Position numbers and translations under genes: made by a program
In this document: in pieces, positions 35,319 to 43,385 of the stretch
How the letters are laid out: the number at the start of each line of letters is the position of its first letter
Position numbering within the stretch: position 1 is the stretch's first letter
Notes under the pieces: model-generated
The model's input: only the letters and a program-made list of their open reading frames with translations
What the model was told of the DNA's origin: nothing
Database searches by the model: none
Source: Sphingobium estronivorans
GTDB taxonomy: Bacteria > Pseudomonadota > Alphaproteobacteria > Sphingomonadales > Sphingomonadaceae
Direction of reading: 5' to 3'
Assembly: GCF_008692605.1 (NCBI RefSeq)
Contig: NZ_LFCT01000028.1
Span: 18,950 to 82,949 of the forward strand
Length of the DNA stretch: 64,000 bases

Positions 35319-36197
35319 TCACTCCGCCGCCATGGCGTGGCCGGGACGCGGGTCTTCGCTGACCGAATTGGTCCAGGCCCATTCGCCCGGCGTAGGCGGA
35401 TTGGTGATGCCCAGTTCCTCGCGAATATCCGTCACCTGCCAGTCGAGATAGTCCCGATAGGGTACGATGAACAAAGGATATTTCCAGTTCCGACCCTGGG
35501 CGGCCCCAATGTCTTCCGCATCCAGTTCAATCTTCACCGCTTCGGGATAGAACAGGCCGCTCTTCATCATGGTCTTGGCGCGCAGATAGGCGCTCACCCG
35601 GTTGAAAAAGGACGCTAGTTCTGGAACGAAATATCTGTAGATCGCCCGCATGTTAGCGGCAAGCAACGCGATTTCGCCGGCATGATTGGTTTCGAAACCC
35701 GTGATCATATGTTCGATGTCATGGGTATGGGTTCGCTCCTTCATATAGAAATCGAAATCGGTCTTGATTTCCATGCCCTGGAAGAAATGATCCATATTAT
35801 AACCGCTGTTGACCACAAAGTCATAGATCACGGCACGAAGCGTCCCCGGCTTGGCCCCTTCCAGTTCCTCCTTCCGGAACAGCGATATCTTGCGCCCCTC
35901 CAGCCAAGCCTTGAATTCCGGCAGGCGCACCTTTTCTTCCTCGAAGAGCTGGAATATGCGCGGCCAATTCTCCAGTTCCATCAATATTTTCACGACATCC
36001 GGGATATAGGCGGTATTGGGCAGTTCCGCCCCATTGCGCCGCAACATCTCCTGCGCGATCAGGGACCGCAATTGCGGATGATTGAGATAGGGCGACGAAC
36101 TGATCAGCACGGAACTTTCAGTCCTGTGCGGCGATTCCCCGCCATTATAATAGGCAAAATCGGCGCTGCTCACGCGTGCGGCAATGTCGTTTTCCAT
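35319..36197 (-). CDS. Coq4-like protein
   Basis: 292 aa. The Coq4 metal motif HDxxHx11E is intact: His159-Asp160, His163 and Glu175. Coq4 proteins act in ubiquinone synthesis; eukaryotic COQ4 removes and replaces a ring C1 carboxylate. The protein is longer than many Coq4 domains, with an N-terminal part (HPQLRSLIAQEMLRRNG) and no membrane segment. I start at the ATG at 36197, with AGGAG 8 nt upstream. It lies downstream of a TonB receptor, not near other coq genes, so it may act on an imported compound. A signal peptide is not seen. Confidence 0.75.
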   Translation of the reverse strand: MENDIAARVSSADFAYYNGGESPHRTESSVLISSSPYLNHPQLRSLIAQEMLRRNGAELPNTAYIPDVVKILMELENWPRIFQLFEEEKVRLPEFKAWLEGRKISLFRKEELEGAKPGTLRAVIYDFVVNSGYNMDHFFQGMEIKTDFDFYMKERTHTHDIEHMITGFETNHAGEIALLAANMRAIYRYFVPELASFFNRVSAYLRAKTMMKSGLFYPEAVKIELDAEDIGAAQGRNWKYPLFIVPYRDYLDWQVTDIREELGITNPPTPGEWAWTNSVSEDPRPGHAMAAE

Positions 36198-36236
36198 TTT
36201 TCGCTCTCCTGTCATTTTCCCTCAAAAAAACCAGCG

Positions 36237-38720
36237 TCAGAAGGCAAAGCCCAGTTCGACGCCATATGTTCGTCCGCGATCATAACTCGCCACCAGTTGC
36301 AGGACGGGCGAGCCGAAAGCCGTATAATGTTTGTTGAACAGGTTCTGGCCGAACAGCGACAGTGACGCTTTCGCGCCGCCCAGCGGCATGTCGACCCAGC
36401 CGACGCGGCCGTCGACCACCCAGAAACCCTTCTGATAGGCATATTGGTTGAGCGCGGCGACATTGCCCTGCAAATCGTAGAAGGGCGTCGACACCAGCGG
36501 CAAACGGCTGCGATAGCGACCGTCGACCCGTCCCGACACATGACCGCCCATCGCCATGTCCGGCGCATCATATTGAATCGATGCGCGCCCCTGCCATTTC
36601 GACGCGAAGGTGGTGCGGGCCACATCCGCCACGTCGACGCCGTTCAGGATAAAACTCTTATAGCCGAAATCGGTGTAGCTGAGATTGCCGCTCAGCGTCA
36701 GGCCGCGCATCGGCACGAAATCGGTCTCGATTTCGAAGCCCTTGATGTCGGCCTTGCCCGCATTGTTGAAGAATTGGCGGCCATTGATGAAATTCTGGGT
36801 CTGGAGATTCTTGTAATCGCTATAGAAAAGCGCAATGTTCGTGCGCAGCCGGTTGCCCAGAGTCTGGGTCTTGAGGCCCAGTTCATAAGCGGTCAGGGTT
36901 TCGGGCCTGTAGGGAATACCGCTCAATATGCCGCCCGCGACATAGCCGGTCGATATCTTGCCATAAGCGGTCACGCGCTGGGTCGGGCGCCAGGTCAGGA
37001 TCGCCGCCCAGGTCGCTTTCTTATAATCAACCTTGTAATCTCCGACGCCGAGCTGGCCGCCCTGCCCACCCGAAACCTCGTAAATGCGGTTCTCGCGCTT
37101 GTCTTTGGTGTAGCGCAGCCCGCCCGTGACATCGAGCGTGTCGGTCAAATGCCAGGTCAGTTGCCCATAGGCGGCATAGCTGTCGTTGATCGCGCGCGTG
37201 CGGGTCATACCGCTGCCGAACAGGCTGGCCAGCGAGGGATTGCTGTCGGCGGCATTGATCACCCCGTCGCCATTGAGATCGAAGGGCAATTGCCCCACCG
37301 GCAGTCCGGCGATCAGGCCGACCGTTGCCATATCGATCACTACCCCATCGGCGACGGGCTGGAAAATGCCCAGATAGTCGTTTGCAGGCGAATTTTCGTG
37401 AAAGTAAAACAGTCCGGCCGTCAGGTCCACCGTATCGGACGTAAGTTGCACCTGAAATTCCTGGCTGAACTGCTTCTGCCGGGTCGACCGCGCGGTCATC
37501 AGCGAGAAAAGGGAATCGTTCGGCCCCGGCGCATTGGCGGGGTCCATCACCGCAGCGACATCGCCGACCAGCAGCGCCTGCAATTGCGCGGTGGTGAATT
37601 TAAGGCCGCCGCTCGCCGCCAGATCGTAGATATTGGGGTCCTGCCGGAACTTGCGATAGGCCGTGATGCTCTTCAGGGTGACGGCATCGTTCACAGGATA
37701 ACTGAGCGTCAGACTGTGCCCCTGGGTCACGACCCGTTCGATGCTCGACGCATTGGCGACGGTCGCGAGGCGATCGGGCGAAATATTGGTGATGCCCCCG
37801 AACAGCGGCTGAAAGGCGATGATCGGCGACAGCAGCGCGCCCGAACTGTCTGGGATGACGCCCCGGCTCTGGATGGCGCGACCGCTGGACCGCGCGTCCG
37901 TATAGTCGAACCGATAGTCGGCGGTCAGCCCGCCCAGATCCAGCCGCGCGGCGACGCCCACGCCATCGACATTGCGCCCGCCCAACCGCTTGACGATGCG
38001 CTGCTTGCCGAAAGAGGGGTCGATCTGGCTGAAATCAATGGTGCTGCCGCCGATCAGATTGCGGTAATCGCCCCGAATATCGTCATGCAGATAGGAGAAT
38101 TTGAGCGACAGCGGCCCGAAGGACGGCAAGTCCACCGAAACCTTGCCCCGTTTTGCATCATAATTGCCGTAGGACACCGATCCACGAACGCCGAACTCAC
38201 CCGAAGGCGCGGCGGTCGTCAGGCTGATGGCGCCGCTGGTGGCATTGCGCCCGAATAACGTCCCCTGCGGCCCGCGCAGCACCTCGACGCGCTGTATGTC
38301 GGACAGGTCGAAGACCGATCCCACCGTGCGCCCGATATAGACGCCGTCCAGATAGATGCCGACCTTGGGATCGACCGCATTGTTCGACGTGCCCGACGCC
38401 ACGCCGCGAATGATGATGGTCGGATTGGATTGCAGCCCCTGCGTGTTGATCTGAAGGTTGGGCGCAATGCCGGCGAGGGCGCGGACATTGGTGACGCGCA
38501 GTTGATCCAGTTGCTCCGCGCCGATCGCAGTGACGGCAACAGGCACATTTTGCAGGCTTTCCTCGCGCCGTTGCGCGGTCACGATGATGTCCGCAAGCTG
38601 CCCCTGTGCGGAAGTCGACTGAGGCTCCTCCGCCCGCTGTAACGCTGGCACTTGAGCCAAGGCTGTCGTCGCGGCCAATGCGGACACGCCGGCCAGAACA
38701 ACGGCAACACATAAACGCAT
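36237..38720 (-). CDS. TonB-dependent receptor with an EF-hand-like loop
   Basis: 827 aa. A signal peptide ends near residue 22 (TTALAQ), then a TonB box region (LADIIVTAQRREE), the plug with VLRGPQGTLFGRNATSGAI (148-165), and a barrel ending in Phe. Residues 481-492 read D-L-N-G-D-G-V-I-N-A-A-D, a full EF-hand/dockerin-type calcium loop, in what should be an extracellular loop. GAGGAGAGGGG precedes the start. The Coq4-like gene lies 39 nt downstream on the same strand, and an XRE regulator lies upstream. The substrate is unknown; steroid or lipid uptake fits the neighbourhood. Confidence 0.93.
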   Translation of the reverse strand: MRLCVAVVLAGVSALAATTALAQVPALQRAEEPQSTSAQGQLADIIVTAQRREESLQNVPVAVTAIGAEQLDQLRVTNVRALAGIAPNLQINTQGLQSNPTIIIRGVASGTSNNAVDPKVGIYLDGVYIGRTVGSVFDLSDIQRVEVLRGPQGTLFGRNATSGAISLTTAAPSGEFGVRGSVSYGNYDAKRGKVSVDLPSFGPLSLKFSYLHDDIRGDYRNLIGGSTIDFSQIDPSFGKQRIVKRLGGRNVDGVGVAARLDLGGLTADYRFDYTDARSSGRAIQSRGVIPDSSGALLSPIIAFQPLFGGITNISPDRLATVANASSIERVVTQGHSLTLSYPVNDAVTLKSITAYRKFRQDPNIYDLAASGGLKFTTAQLQALLVGDVAAVMDPANAPGPNDSLFSLMTARSTRQKQFSQEFQVQLTSDTVDLTAGLFYFHENSPANDYLGIFQPVADGVVIDMATVGLIAGLPVGQLPFDLNGDGVINAADSNPSLASLFGSGMTRTRAINDSYAAYGQLTWHLTDTLDVTGGLRYTKDKRENRIYEVSGGQGGQLGVGDYKVDYKKATWAAILTWRPTQRVTAYGKISTGYVAGGILSGIPYRPETLTAYELGLKTQTLGNRLRTNIALFYSDYKNLQTQNFINGRQFFNNAGKADIKGFEIETDFVPMRGLTLSGNLSYTDFGYKSFILNGVDVADVARTTFASKWQGRASIQYDAPDMAMGGHVSGRVDGRYRSRLPLVSTPFYDLQGNVAALNQYAYQKGFWVVDGRVGWVDMPLGGAKASLSLFGQNLFNKHYTAFGSPVLQLVASYDRGRTYGVELGFAF

Positions 38721-38992
38721 GGCAATCCCCTCTCCTCATGAGGCGATGCCATCCCTCGAACAGGCCGGTCCCTTTGATGGAACCCGGTCCCTCGCCCGGC
38801 CTGCGACCACCTGTCGGCAATCACGACCGGACGCCTGGCGGTTTGCCGCCATTATCCCATTTTTCGACGCAGGCCGGAAGTCTTTGCGCTACGGCCAGTC
38901 CGCCGCGAGACACTTCCTTCTTGCATCCTCTCAACGCATTTCGCGCCGCATATCTCTATTCTCGCGGCCTCTTCTCTATTTAAATGCAGCGT

Positions 38993-39011
38993 GTATCGAA
39001 ACAATCGATAC
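38993..39011. promoter_or_regulatory. Candidate operator upstream of the TonB receptor
   Basis: GTATCG (38993-38998) and CGATAC (39006-39011) are a perfect 6-bp inverted repeat with a 7-nt AT-rich centre. It lies in the 312-bp gap between the receptor start (38720) and the end of the XRE regulator gene (39033). The remainder of that gap shows no other clear element. Confidence 0.4.
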
Positions 39012-39032
39012 GTCAAGAGCCGACTTCGCTGA

Positions 39033-39779
39033 TCAGGACTTGGACGGTGCGGTCGGACAGGCCACTGCCAAGATCGCATGCCATTCGCCCGGCAGAACAC
39101 TGGCGCGGCGATCTTCCTGCGCGATGTCGCGCAGTTCGCCGCGAAAGCGCTCGATCCGTTCGGCGACCCGCGCCACGCCCACCGGCGAAAGTTTCAGTGT
39201 CTCAACCCCGAAAATCGTCGCGGGATTGCCATAGTCGAGCTTGAAGAAAAGATGCTTCATATGCTTTTCGAAATGCCGCCGCATGGGTTCGCGTCGCCAG
39301 ACATGCGCCGGGTCGAGCCGCGCCCGCAGCCGCCCTCCGGGCAAGCGGTCGACCAGGGCCAGCCGTTCCAGCCGTTCGACATAATGGACGATCTGTTCGG
39401 GCGGGATGCCGAAACCCGCCTCCGCCTCCGACACGGGCCAGCCGTTGACGATCACGAAAAAGACCGTCGACAGGTCCGGACTGGCCGTCAGCGCCTTTTC
39501 CTGCGCGAGCGTCAACCGGTCGTCTGGGCGGCTTTCCACGGCACAATGTTCGGCAAGTTCGGTCAGCGTCATATTGGCGAGCGCGCAAAGCTGCGACAGG
39601 GTGCGCAGGCTGATGCCCTTGCCATGCAGCCATCTCTTGACCGTTGCGGTGCCAACGCCCAGCTTTTCCGCCATCTCGGCCTGCGTCCATCCGGCAGCCC
39701 GCAGGCGCCGCCGCAGGGCCGAGAGCAGTGCCTCATGTTCTGCACCGAAAGGGTCGCCGGAAGGAGGAGAGGAGATCAT
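39033..39779 (-). CDS. XRE-type helix-turn-helix regulator
   Basis: 248 aa. The N-terminal HTH spans about residues 18-70 (WTQAEMAEKLGVGTATVKRWLHGKG, read as two short pieces). The C-terminal ~170 residues contain a second winged-helix-like stretch (GIPPEQIVHYVERLERLALV) and no known sensor domain. The ATG at 39779 has AAGGA upstream; the open frame further upstream is not coding. It lies just upstream of the receptor gene on the same strand and probably controls it and the divergent SDR. Confidence 0.82.
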   Translation of the reverse strand: MISSPPSGDPFGAEHEALLSALRRRLRAAGWTQAEMAEKLGVGTATVKRWLHGKGISLRTLSQLCALANMTLTELAEHCAVESRPDDRLTLAQEKALTASPDLSTVFFVIVNGWPVSEAEAGFGIPPEQIVHYVERLERLALVDRLPGGRLRARLDPAHVWRREPMRRHFEKHMKHLFFKLDYGNPATIFGVETLKLSPVGVARVAERIERFRGELRDIAQEDRRASVLPGEWHAILAVACPTAPSKS

Positions 39780-40130
39780 CTGACGATCCTTTTGCCTGCT
39801 GGAAAGATGATGGGACCAGCGTTTCCCGCTAAATCCGAAAGCGCGATGTTCGATCACGGAACGATCCGGGGTCGATGTCCATCCCTCGACTCTTCGGCTG
39901 CACAATCCCTGTGCAGCCGAAGCTTGTTGAGTGTGAAATCGCCTTTGCATCCCCCGCCCCTTGGCCCCCGCATAGCCCAGCCCTTTGCGCCGGTCCATGA
40001 CCCTGCCCGTCGAAAAGGATCAATTCATGGACCGGAACGGGCTAGCGTGACGATCCTTTTGCAACCGCCTTGCCGGATTTTCGAAAACATGCTCCCTAGG
40101 CCCCAACAGGACAATCGAAAGGGAGTGAAG
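39780..40130. promoter_or_regulatory. Divergent region with direct repeats and two hairpins
   Basis: This 351-bp gap separates the XRE regulator from an SDR. TGACGATCCTTTTGC occurs at 39781-39795, touching the regulator start, and again at 40048-40062. A perfect 13-bp stem CTTCGGCTGCACA/TGTGCAGCCGAAG lies at 39890-39920 with a 5-nt loop. An 11-bp inverted repeat CCGGTCCATGA/TCATGGACCGG lies at 39990-40035. They are candidate binding sites for the regulator, which would then be autoregulated. Confidence 0.5.
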
Positions 40131-40814
40131 ATGACTGGACAGAGCAAACGCATCATCGTGACGGGGAGCGCGGGGGTGCTGGGCAATGCCGTAGCCCGGG
40201 GACTGGTGGAGGCTGGCCATGCCGTGGCGGGGATCGACCGCCTGACCGACGATCGGCTGCCCGCAACGGTCCATCAATGCGTCGCCGAGGACCTGGCCGA
40301 TCCGACCCTCGCCGCCCGGGCGGTGGAGGAGGCCCGCGCGAAGCTGGGCGGCGTGGATGGCCTCGTCCATCTGGTCGGCGGCTTTGAATGGGTGCCGGTG
40401 CAGGACAGCAGCCTTGCCACCTGGCGGTCGCTATTTTCGATCAATGTCGAAACGGCCTTTTCCACGATCATGTCGACGCTCCCGAATATGGGCGAAGGCG
40501 CAAGCATCCTGTGCGTCAGCGCGGCCGCGACGGCCAGCGCCGGGGCCGGCATGGGACCCTATACAGCGTCGAAATCGGGCGTATCGCGGCTGGTCGAAGC
40601 GCTGGCAGTGGAACTGAAACCGCGAAAGATCCGGGTCAATGCGATCATGCCCTCGATCATCGACACGCCGCGCAATCGCGCCGACATGCCCGATGCGGAT
40701 CCGTCCGACTGGACCAGTCCTGCCGCCGTCGCCGACGTCGTCGCATTTCTGATCGGCGATCGATCGCGAGCGATCAACGGTGCGTCCATTCCGGTGACGA
40801 ACAGCGCCGGCTGA
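40131..40814 (+). CDS. Short-chain dehydrogenase
   Basis: 227 aa. The cofactor loop is TGSAGVLG (11-18); Ser130, Tyr144 and Lys148 are recognisable, although the Ser is one residue further from Tyr than usual (14 rather than 13). ATG at 40131 with AAAGGGAG upstream; the long open frame before it overlaps the opposite regulator gene and is not coding. It is transcribed away from the XRE regulator. Substrate unknown. Confidence 0.83.
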   Translation: MTGQSKRIIVTGSAGVLGNAVARGLVEAGHAVAGIDRLTDDRLPATVHQCVAEDLADPTLAARAVEEARAKLGGVDGLVHLVGGFEWVPVQDSSLATWRSLFSINVETAFSTIMSTLPNMGEGASILCVSAAATASAGAGMGPYTASKSGVSRLVEALAVELKPRKIRVNAIMPSIIDTPRNRADMPDADPSDWTSPAAVADVVAFLIGDRSRAINGASIPVTNSAG

Positions 40815-40862
40815 CCCCAAACCTTCGAAGCAAAATGCCACTATGCTACGCGATGCGGCATT

Positions 40863-40912
40863 ATTATCCTTCATTATCCTTCAAAGGCGCTGTATGCTTG
40901 ATATAAGCATAC
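40863..40912 (+). promoter_or_regulatory. Tandem 10-bp repeat and palindrome upstream of an SDR
   Basis: ATTATCCTTC is repeated exactly in tandem at 40863-40872 and 40873-40882, one helical turn apart. A perfect inverted repeat GTATGCTT-GATAT-AAGCATAC follows at 40892-40912, 21 nt before the SDR start. The arrangement looks like an activator site plus an operator over the promoter or leader. Confidence 0.5.
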
Positions 40913-40933
40913 GCATCTTAAAATAGGAGATGG

Positions 40934-41704
40934 ATGATGGTGGATTTCCCGCAGGGCGCAGCGATTGTCTTCGGCGGCAGCGGCGGTATCGGCAGGGGCG
41001 TCGCGCTGGAGTTCGCGAAGGCCGGCACCGCCGTTGCCATCTGCTACAACCGCAAGGAGGATGTAGCGCAGGCAACGGCGGAGGCGATCCGGGCGCAGGG
41101 GGTCAAGGCCAGCATCCACAAGGTCGATGTGCGCGACCGGGCCGCTGTGGACGCGTTGGCCGAAGCCGCAATAGCCGAACATGGTCGCATCCACAGCGTT
41201 GTCTGGGGCGCGGGGCCGCTGGTCCCGCAGGTCCCTCTGGCTGACTGGACTGAGGAACAGTTTCGTCAGGCCGTGGAGGTGGAGGCGTTCGGCTTCTACA
41301 ACGCGACGCGCGCCTTCATTCCGCATATGCGGGCGCAGGGCGGCGGCAGCTTCGTGCATCTGGGGTCGGCCGGACATGACTGGTGGCCCAAGCTCGACGG
41401 TCTGTCGGTCGCGCCCAAGGCAATCAACGAAGCGCTGATCAAGGGCATCGCCAAGGAGGAAGGCCGCCATGAAATCCGCGCCAACTCCGTGCTGATCGGC
41501 GTGATCGACGCGGGCATGTTCCATGAACTGTCCGCGCAGGGCGTGTTCGATGAAAAATGGAAAGAGGAAACGCACAAGCTGCTTTGCCTGAAGCGCTGGG
41601 GCGAAGCGGAGGATATTGGCCAGGCAGCGGTATTTTTCGCGTCGCGGCGGGCCAATTATGTGACCGGACAGACGATTTCCGTGTCGGGCGGTTTTGGGGT
41701 CTAA
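40934..41704 (+). CDS. SDR-like protein lacking the catalytic Tyr
   Basis: 256 aa. The cofactor loop GGSGGIG (14-20) and Ser145 are present, and Lys162 is at the usual place, but the Tyr of YxxxK is replaced by Ser158 (GLSVAPKA). TAGGAGATGG precedes the ATG pair at 40934/40937. The protein binds NAD(P) by its fold, but classical catalysis would be impaired; FabI-like enoyl reductases use other Tyr spacings and should be considered. REP copy A begins at its stop codon. Confidence 0.82.
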   Translation: MMVDFPQGAAIVFGGSGGIGRGVALEFAKAGTAVAICYNRKEDVAQATAEAIRAQGVKASIHKVDVRDRAAVDALAEAAIAEHGRIHSVVWGAGPLVPQVPLADWTEEQFRQAVEVEAFGFYNATRAFIPHMRAQGGGSFVHLGSAGHDWWPKLDGLSVAPKAINEALIKGIAKEEGRHEIRANSVLIGVIDAGMFHELSAQGVFDEKWKEETHKLLCLKRWGEAEDIGQAAVFFASRRANYVTGQTISVSGGFGV

Positions 41705-41802
41705 TACCAAGGCGCGATGAGTTTGACTCATCGGACCTTGGTAAAGCCCGCGCGGCGCCTGAGCGAAACCCACTTGTGATCGGTCGAAAACCGAGCGCGA
41801 TG
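41704..41802 (+). repeat. REP-like repeat, copy A
   Basis: About 99 bp, the inverted partner of 35174-35265. It starts with a 37-bp imperfect palindrome: ACCAAGG (41706-41712) with CCTTGGT (41736-41742), and CGATGAGT with ACTCATCG inside. It fills the gap between the convergent SDR and peroxidase genes and could act as a bidirectional terminator. Confidence 0.85.
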
Positions 41803-41804
41803 GT

Positions 41805-42785
41805 CTAAAGCCTCTTCCCACAGACGCGATCCGGCATGGCAAAGCGGGGATCGGTCAGGAACGTGCGGTCGGTCAGGCTATCGAGAAACGCAAGCAGGAA
41901 CGGCATCGCCGTTTCCGGCAGCGCCAACCGATGCCGCCGCACCGCTTCCTCCAGCGTGCGGGCCGATCCGTCGTGCCACCATGGCCCCGTCATCGCGACA
42001 TTGCGTAGCGGCGGCGTACGGAAGCGGCCCGCATCCCGGGCATCGCCGGTCTTTTCACTGAGGCCCGGATCGCGTGCGTGCGGCGGTTCCAGGCGATGAT
42101 ACCGCTCATCGGTCAGGTCCCGCCCGGCATGACAGGAGGCGCAGCCGAGCGAAACGAACAAGCCCGCACCGCGCTTCGCCGCATCCGGCAGCGCAGCACT
42201 GTCTCCGCCGCGGAACCGGTCATAGGGGCTGTCGAGCGCAATCAGCGTCCGCTCGAAAGCCGCCAGCGGCGCCGTGACGGTGCCCAGATCGATCCGCCCC
42301 TGCGCCGCCGGAAAGGCCCGCGCGAACATCCGGCGATAGCAGGCATCGGGCCCCAGCCGACGCGGCAGTTCCGCCTCTAACCCCTTCATCCCCATTTCCA
42401 CCGGATGCTCGCCCAGCAGGGGCACCAGCGCCTGCGCCTCCAGGCCCGCGATCGTGGGATCGGCGATCGTGAGGCGTTCGCGCCAGGCGACATTGGCAAG
42501 GCCGGGCACATTGCGCCGCCCCGGGTCGCCATGCACGCCCGGCCGCATCGCATTGCCATCGGCAAAGCCGCGCTTCTGCTCGTGGCAGGCCGCGCAGGCC
42601 ATGGTGCCGTTGGCCGACAGATCGGCATCGTAGAACAGACGGCGGCCCAGTTCGACCTTCGCCGCGCTCATGGCGTTGTCGGCAGGGACCGTGGGCGGTT
42701 CGACGCCGGCAGGAAGATCCCAGCGCCACGGCCTTCCCGCCGCGACGAGCAGCAGCAGGGCCGCCGCCAACAGCAGTCGCTTCAC
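41805..42785 (-). CDS. Di-heme cytochrome c peroxidase/MauG-family protein
   Basis: 326 aa, GTG start at 42785 overlapping the upstream stop (GTGA). A signal/anchor stretch KRLLLAAALLLLVAAG is followed by two c-type heme sites, Cys64-x2-Cys67-His68 and Cys215-x2-Cys218-His219. The order and spacing fit bacterial cytochrome c peroxidases and MauG, which act in the periplasm in peroxide reduction or protein oxidation. The open frame continues upstream but is antisense-like shadow of the next gene. It is coupled to a small exported protein gene and divergent from a TonB receptor. Confidence 0.87.
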   Translation of the reverse strand: MKRLLLAAALLLLVAAGRPWRWDLPAGVEPPTVPADNAMSAAKVELGRRLFYDADLSANGTMACAACHEQKRGFADGNAMRPGVHGDPGRRNVPGLANVAWRERLTIADPTIAGLEAQALVPLLGEHPVEMGMKGLEAELPRRLGPDACYRRMFARAFPAAQGRIDLGTVTAPLAAFERTLIALDSPYDRFRGGDSAALPDAAKRGAGLFVSLGCASCHAGRDLTDERYHRLEPPHARDPGLSEKTGDARDAGRFRTPPLRNVAMTGPWWHDGSARTLEEAVRRHRLALPETAMPFLLAFLDSLTDRTFLTDPRFAMPDRVCGKRL

Positions 42786-43309
42786 GGCAGGCGCGTCACG
42801 AGCAGCGTCAGCCTGTCCTCGCCATTGGCCGCGACCTGAAGCGTATAATTGCCCGGCTGCAAGGCATAATCGACCATCTTGCGGATGCCCGAACAGTCCG
42901 GACCATGGCCGTGGGCAATAGAGTCCGCCGCCTTGCCATCCTTCACCACATCGACCCAGGCGCCCGACCCGAGCGCCACGCGCCATGTCCCCGCCTGTTG
43001 GACGGTGAAGCTGGCCAACCCGCCATAGCTGACCGTCCCGCCGGGCTTGGCCGGGCGCAGCGGATAGGCGATCTTCGGCGTCGGCAGCAGCGCCATCGCC
43101 ACCGCCTGCCCCGGCGTCAGCACGGCCCGGCCAGCCGCCTTCCGGTCGGCGGCAGCCCGCAAGGGGACGGGCTTGTTCCATGCGGCAAGCGGGGCGGGCA
43201 GGTCCGCCTGCGTCGCGCATGGCGCCTTAGCATGTTCCATCTGCGCCAGCGCGGGCACGGAGGACAGGGCCGGCAGAAGAGGCAGCAGGAAAACAGCACG
43301 AAACGGCAT
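42782..43309 (-). CDS. Exported protein of unknown function
   Basis: 175 aa from the ATG at 43309 (AAGGAAG upstream). A signal peptide is clear (FRAVFLLPLLPALSSVPALAQ). The mature part is beta-rich, with a C-terminal carrier-like segment (YALQPGNYTLQVAANGED) resembling bacterial pre-peptidase or Ig-like folds. A second Cys pair is present. I do not recognise a family. It is coupled to the MauG-like gene and divergent from the TonB receptor, so it is likely a periplasmic partner of that system. Confidence 0.75.
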   Translation of the reverse strand: MPFRAVFLLPLLPALSSVPALAQMEHAKAPCATQADLPAPLAAWNKPVPLRAAADRKAAGRAVLTPGQAVAMALLPTPKIAYPLRPAKPGGTVSYGGLASFTVQQAGTWRVALGSGAWVDVVKDGKAADSIAHGHGPDCSGIRKMVDYALQPGNYTLQVAANGEDRLTLLVTRLP

Positions 43310-43335
43310 CAAGGGCTTCCTTCCGGGAGTCAAAG

Positions 43336-43355
43336 CTATATACGACCCGATATAG
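43336..43355. promoter_or_regulatory. Operator candidate in the divergent receptor/peroxidase promoter
   Basis: CTATAT (43336-43341) and ATATAG (43350-43355) are inverted around an 8-nt centre, in the 76-bp space between the exported-protein gene and the TonB receptor. The position over both start regions suggests one regulator for both transcripts. Confidence 0.45.
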
Positions 43356-43385
43356 CGAGTCGAACGACCAGAAAAGGGGAATTTC

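Noticed and set aside
39078..40130. Upstream extension of the SDR frame at 40131
   Set aside because: Antisense to the XRE regulator and through its promoter; the SDR fold begins at 40131.
40847..40858. TACGCGATGCG shared with the hsa spacer near 8060
   Set aside because: The 11-mer appears in both intergenic regions but without palindromic support at 40.8 kb; taken as probable chance.
42786..43220. N-terminal extension of the MauG-like protein
   Set aside because: The extension is a shadow of the exported-protein gene; the GTG at 42785 directly precedes a signal sequence.
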